From NCBI GenBank assembly GCA_019095985.1, contig CM032660.1:37655640-37719639 (forward strand): 64,000 nucleotides of DNA. The letters run 5' to 3'. The position numbers and the translations under genes are program-made. Positions 62,401 through 64,000 of the stretch are shown here, in pieces. The notes below the pieces were generated by a model, which was given only the letters and a program-made list of their open reading frames with translations, did no database searches and had not been told where the DNA came from. How positions within the stretch are numbered: position 1 is the first letter of the stretch; the number at the start of each line of letters is the position of its first letter. Source of the DNA: Streblospio benedicti. Its lineage: Eukaryota > Annelida > Polychaeta > Spionida > Spionidae.

Positions 62401-62623
62401 GCTGATGTACGATAAATTTCACAAGCATCTGCCAGGTATTATATCCAGAGCATTGTACCTTTAGCTGTATCCATTAAGTTTATGTGTAATAAAAAATTGA
62501 AGAAATAGTTTTAAATTTATATTACTGTTATTTACAGAACAGTACAACAACTTCAAAGCAGATATTCACTCCATGTTTCCTGTTGTACTTGACACCAAAC
62601 ACATTGTTGCATGCCTAAGAAGG
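50074..62623 (+). CDS. PNLDC1: PNLDC1 (PARN-like piRNA-trimming exonuclease), first 13 exons, runs off window
   Basis: Exons: 50074-50152, 53275-53326, 53566-53657, 53889-53934, 54026-54101 (or its copy 55914-55989), 56609-56656, 56930-57018, 58563-58666, 60388-60464, 61093-61166, 61875-61935, 62366-62435, 62538-62623; 318 residues so far. PNLDC1 is a 3'-5' exoribonuclease of the DEDD class that trims pre-piRNA 3' ends on mitochondria (Trimmer in silkworm). Start MCEVLRSNFSELYPSIKKSI; the ExoI motif VDSEFTGL gives D29 and E31; LIGHNNLMDL gives the ExoII aspartate D276. The blocks SLFD, SVQSFSISQIG, YPSSFGPVDV, FMVQASSWEFL, GVPFLNEEQEK, KPLIGHN and SMFPVVLDTK resemble PNLDC1 more than PARN. 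The second half, with ExoIII and the usual C-terminal membrane helix, is outside the window. Donor 13 appears to be GC (AGG|GCAAGT). Confidence 0.88.
53921..54197 (+). repeat. Duplicated block copy A (PNLDC1 exon 4 end to intron 5)
   Basis: The 277 bases from ATACGTGGCGACTAG to GAAAGAACATACATG look identical to 55809-56085, including intron 4, a 9-T run and exon 5. After this the two diverge in a (GT)n tract but remain alignable (ACAATGACAACATGATTG, TTTATTTATTG, GACAATTATT). This copy is contiguous with exons 1-4. Confidence 0.95.
54199..54510. repeat. (GT)n and (TA)n microsatellites
   Basis: Interrupted GT tracts at 54199-54330 and a TA tract at about 54440-54508, all in PNLDC1 intron 5. 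Confidence 0.9.
55709..55808. other. Assembly gap (100 N)
   Basis: A fixed-length N run between the two copies of PNLDC1 exon 5. The right contig begins inside exon 4. Confidence 1.
55809..56085 (+). repeat. Duplicated block copy B, with second PNLDC1 exon 5
   Basis: Begins inside exon 4 (last 14 coding bases, 55809-55822) at the very edge of the gap and carries a whole exon 5 (55914-55989). It is contiguous with exons 6-13. Because exon 5 is 76 bp, using both copies would break the frame. Confidence 0.95.
56097..56430. repeat. (GT)n, two perfect hairpins and (TA)n
   Basis: A GT tract at 56097-56144 is followed by an inverted repeat at 56170-56252 (arms GTTGTCATTGTTGAGCACTA plus TTTGA, mirrored), a second at 56295-56334 (CACGGTGTTTCATGTG, mirrored), and a TA tract at about 56362-56428. 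The hairpin arms appear exact, suggesting recent origin. Confidence 0.8.
57460..57576. repeat. Tandem duplication beside the pogo-like insert
   Basis: GTAACCTTTCTGGTCCCCTT occurs at about 57499 and again at 57550, a direct repeat with a unit of roughly 50-60 bp. It ends at the left border of the element at 57577. Confidence 0.6.
57577..58425. mobile_element. Non-autonomous pogo/Tigger-like element in PNLDC1 intron 7
   Basis: Left end CAGTCGGACCCGGTTAAGTC and right end AACGGGTCCGACTG are inverted and flanked by TA on both sides. Motifs of the type CTCGAGTTATC and GGCTCGAATAACACGGG next to the ends are typical of Tigger/pogo subterminal regions. It is 849 bp long, with no transposase frame. 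Confidence 0.75.
59640..59960. repeat. Probable fragment of a TIR transposon
   Basis: The phrase TGCTGGCAAGTTT is mirrored by AACTTGCCAGCCCTGG, and GGGCTGGCAAGATTT lies just inside. A GCTCCCGGACCCCCC phrase also hints at a hAT-like non-coding region. Matching outer ends were not found. It lies in PNLDC1 intron 8. Confidence 0.35.
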
Positions 62624-64000
62624 GCAAGTATTATTTTTTACTGTTAAACATATAATATTGCAAGGATTTGAGTATGAGAAAAGATGTTTTTACACTTCAA
62701 ACTGAGACATTTGAATCAGTGTATTCCACTCTGAGTATCAGATGTCGGATTGACCTCTGAAATGTTTCACCAGATAGTGAATTATCATAAATTCATTTAT
62801 GTGACCTGATTCTTAATTTTATGTTGTGTCGTTGTGTTTTACTGGATTGTAATTTATAAGTATCGTATATGTATTCAAACCATCTTGATATGGACCGCTC
62901 TCATCGCTACAACCATAAAAAAGTGTAAACAGAGTCCGTAAATCTTCTGATTGATCACTTGACCTAATTCCCATTCTGGGATTAAAAACCTGTGGTTGGT
63001 TACATTTTTAATGAGCAACTATACTATCTTGCCCGTCTCCTATGGAGACTATTTTATGTGTCATACTTATTCATTTGAGTGTTAATGCGAGAAATTCATA
63101 GCAGAAAACTTACATAAATGCATCCCAACATGAGATTACATTTTATAAAAATTAAAAAAAAAAATAAGAACAAAAGTGTATTTTGTTTCCAAATATGTTT
63201 TGTTTAAAAGCAGAAAAATAGTTTCTAACATGTTGAACAAAACGGCACCTCACCACAACCGCTTGGCTTGGTCCCTAATGTAATGTTGCCGACATTGTTA
63301 TGTTATATTAGTTATGTTATGCCTCGACATCATGTCTCCTTTTGGCCGTCAGAATAACAAATTATCGCTCACTGTCCATGCTTTTCACAACTTTCACTGA
63401 TAATCGTGAGATCTACTTACCTGCCACTTATGTTGAACAATCAGTGATATGCATTCGTGAAGATAGCGTGCACATTCGTATCCAAGAACAGGTGTATGTT
63501 AAAAAATTAGATTATTCTGAAAGCATTTCGTAGATAATTGTTTACTTACCATCTGGGACTGACTATGTTTACAGACCCGTAACCACAAACTCAACATGGT
63601 GGAATTGGCTATTTTTATAGAACCGTAATAGCTCTGTATGCGACATGCAGAGGTATATGGTGTGTTGCAATGTTTTGTGAATTTCTTTAATGTTTATTTT
63701 TGTGCACCTTTTATGTAAATTAGTTGTACTTCGAAGTATAGATCTCCCACCTAAGTAATACCTTCAGCTGATATATACGAACTTGTAGAAGTAGGCTTGT
63801 TATTTACGGACTTGTATAAGTAGCATCAGCCGCTATCAGCTGCTATCAAACTAATCTTACTTGGCAACCACCGACTCTGAAATTGTCGTACACGACTCAA
63901 CGTTGGCTCTTCCGACAATGGAGCAGATCGGCACCACATTTCACCCGCAAAAACACCAAATTTCAAAAGTTATCTCCTCAAAAATGAAACGATTATACGC
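62624..64000 (+). other. PNLDC1 intron 13, open to the right edge
   Basis: No further exon with PNLDC1 similarity was recognised up to the edge, so the next exon is expected beyond 64000. The 63-residue frame at 63342-63533 has no family resemblance. Confidence 0.5.

Overview
This is intron-rich animal DNA with canonical GT-AG exon-intron structure, two 100-N assembly gaps, many microsatellites and a dense load of short, mostly non-autonomous DNA transposons. The gene content (XNDC1-like, GPR143, SNRPD3, PNLDC1 and an MFS carrier) and the signs of strong haplotype divergence suggest a marine invertebrate, perhaps a deuterostome such as a hemichordate, amphioxus or echinoderm. I cannot fix the species from the sequence.

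Layout. Positions 1-4666 hold a decayed tandem array and, on the minus strand, the 5' part of an unrecognised single-pass membrane protein gene. Positions 4700-13600 are gene-poor and contain a 2.6 kb hAT-type element and a cysteine-rich ORF that looks mobile-element derived. Positions 13628-20820 (+) carry a complete 12-exon MFS transporter (538 aa) with a spinster-like look. Positions 22625-31325 (+) carry a complete 10-exon gene (673 aa) that joins an XRCC1-type N-terminal domain to two C-terminal UBZ4-type zinc fingers; this is the most interesting protein here. Its first intron holds an antisense LINE fragment and its fourth intron a nested pair of TIR elements. Positions 34128-41930 (+) carry a complete 8-exon GPR143 (ocular albinism 1 receptor) gene of 351 aa, whose introns hold a hAT element, a TA-flanked MITE, a perfect-looking foldback element, an assembly gap and a small Ty3-like fossil. 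Positions 47211-47712 (-) carry the first two exons of SNRPD3 (Sm-D3). Head-to-head with it, from 50074 to the right edge (+), lie the first 13 exons of PNLDC1, the PARN-like piRNA 3' trimming nuclease, which runs out of the window.

The genes are separate transcription units and form no operon. Shared themes are nucleic-acid maintenance (XNDC1-like, PNLDC1, SNRPD3) and membrane transport or signalling in vesicles (MFS carrier, GPR143), but I see no evidence that they act together. The assembly itself needs care: PNLDC1 exon 5 is present twice, on the two sides of the second gap, in blocks that look identical and then diverge, which reads as unmerged haplotypes. Exon models were built by hand from splice-site consensus, reading phase and family similarity recalled from memory; no database search was run.
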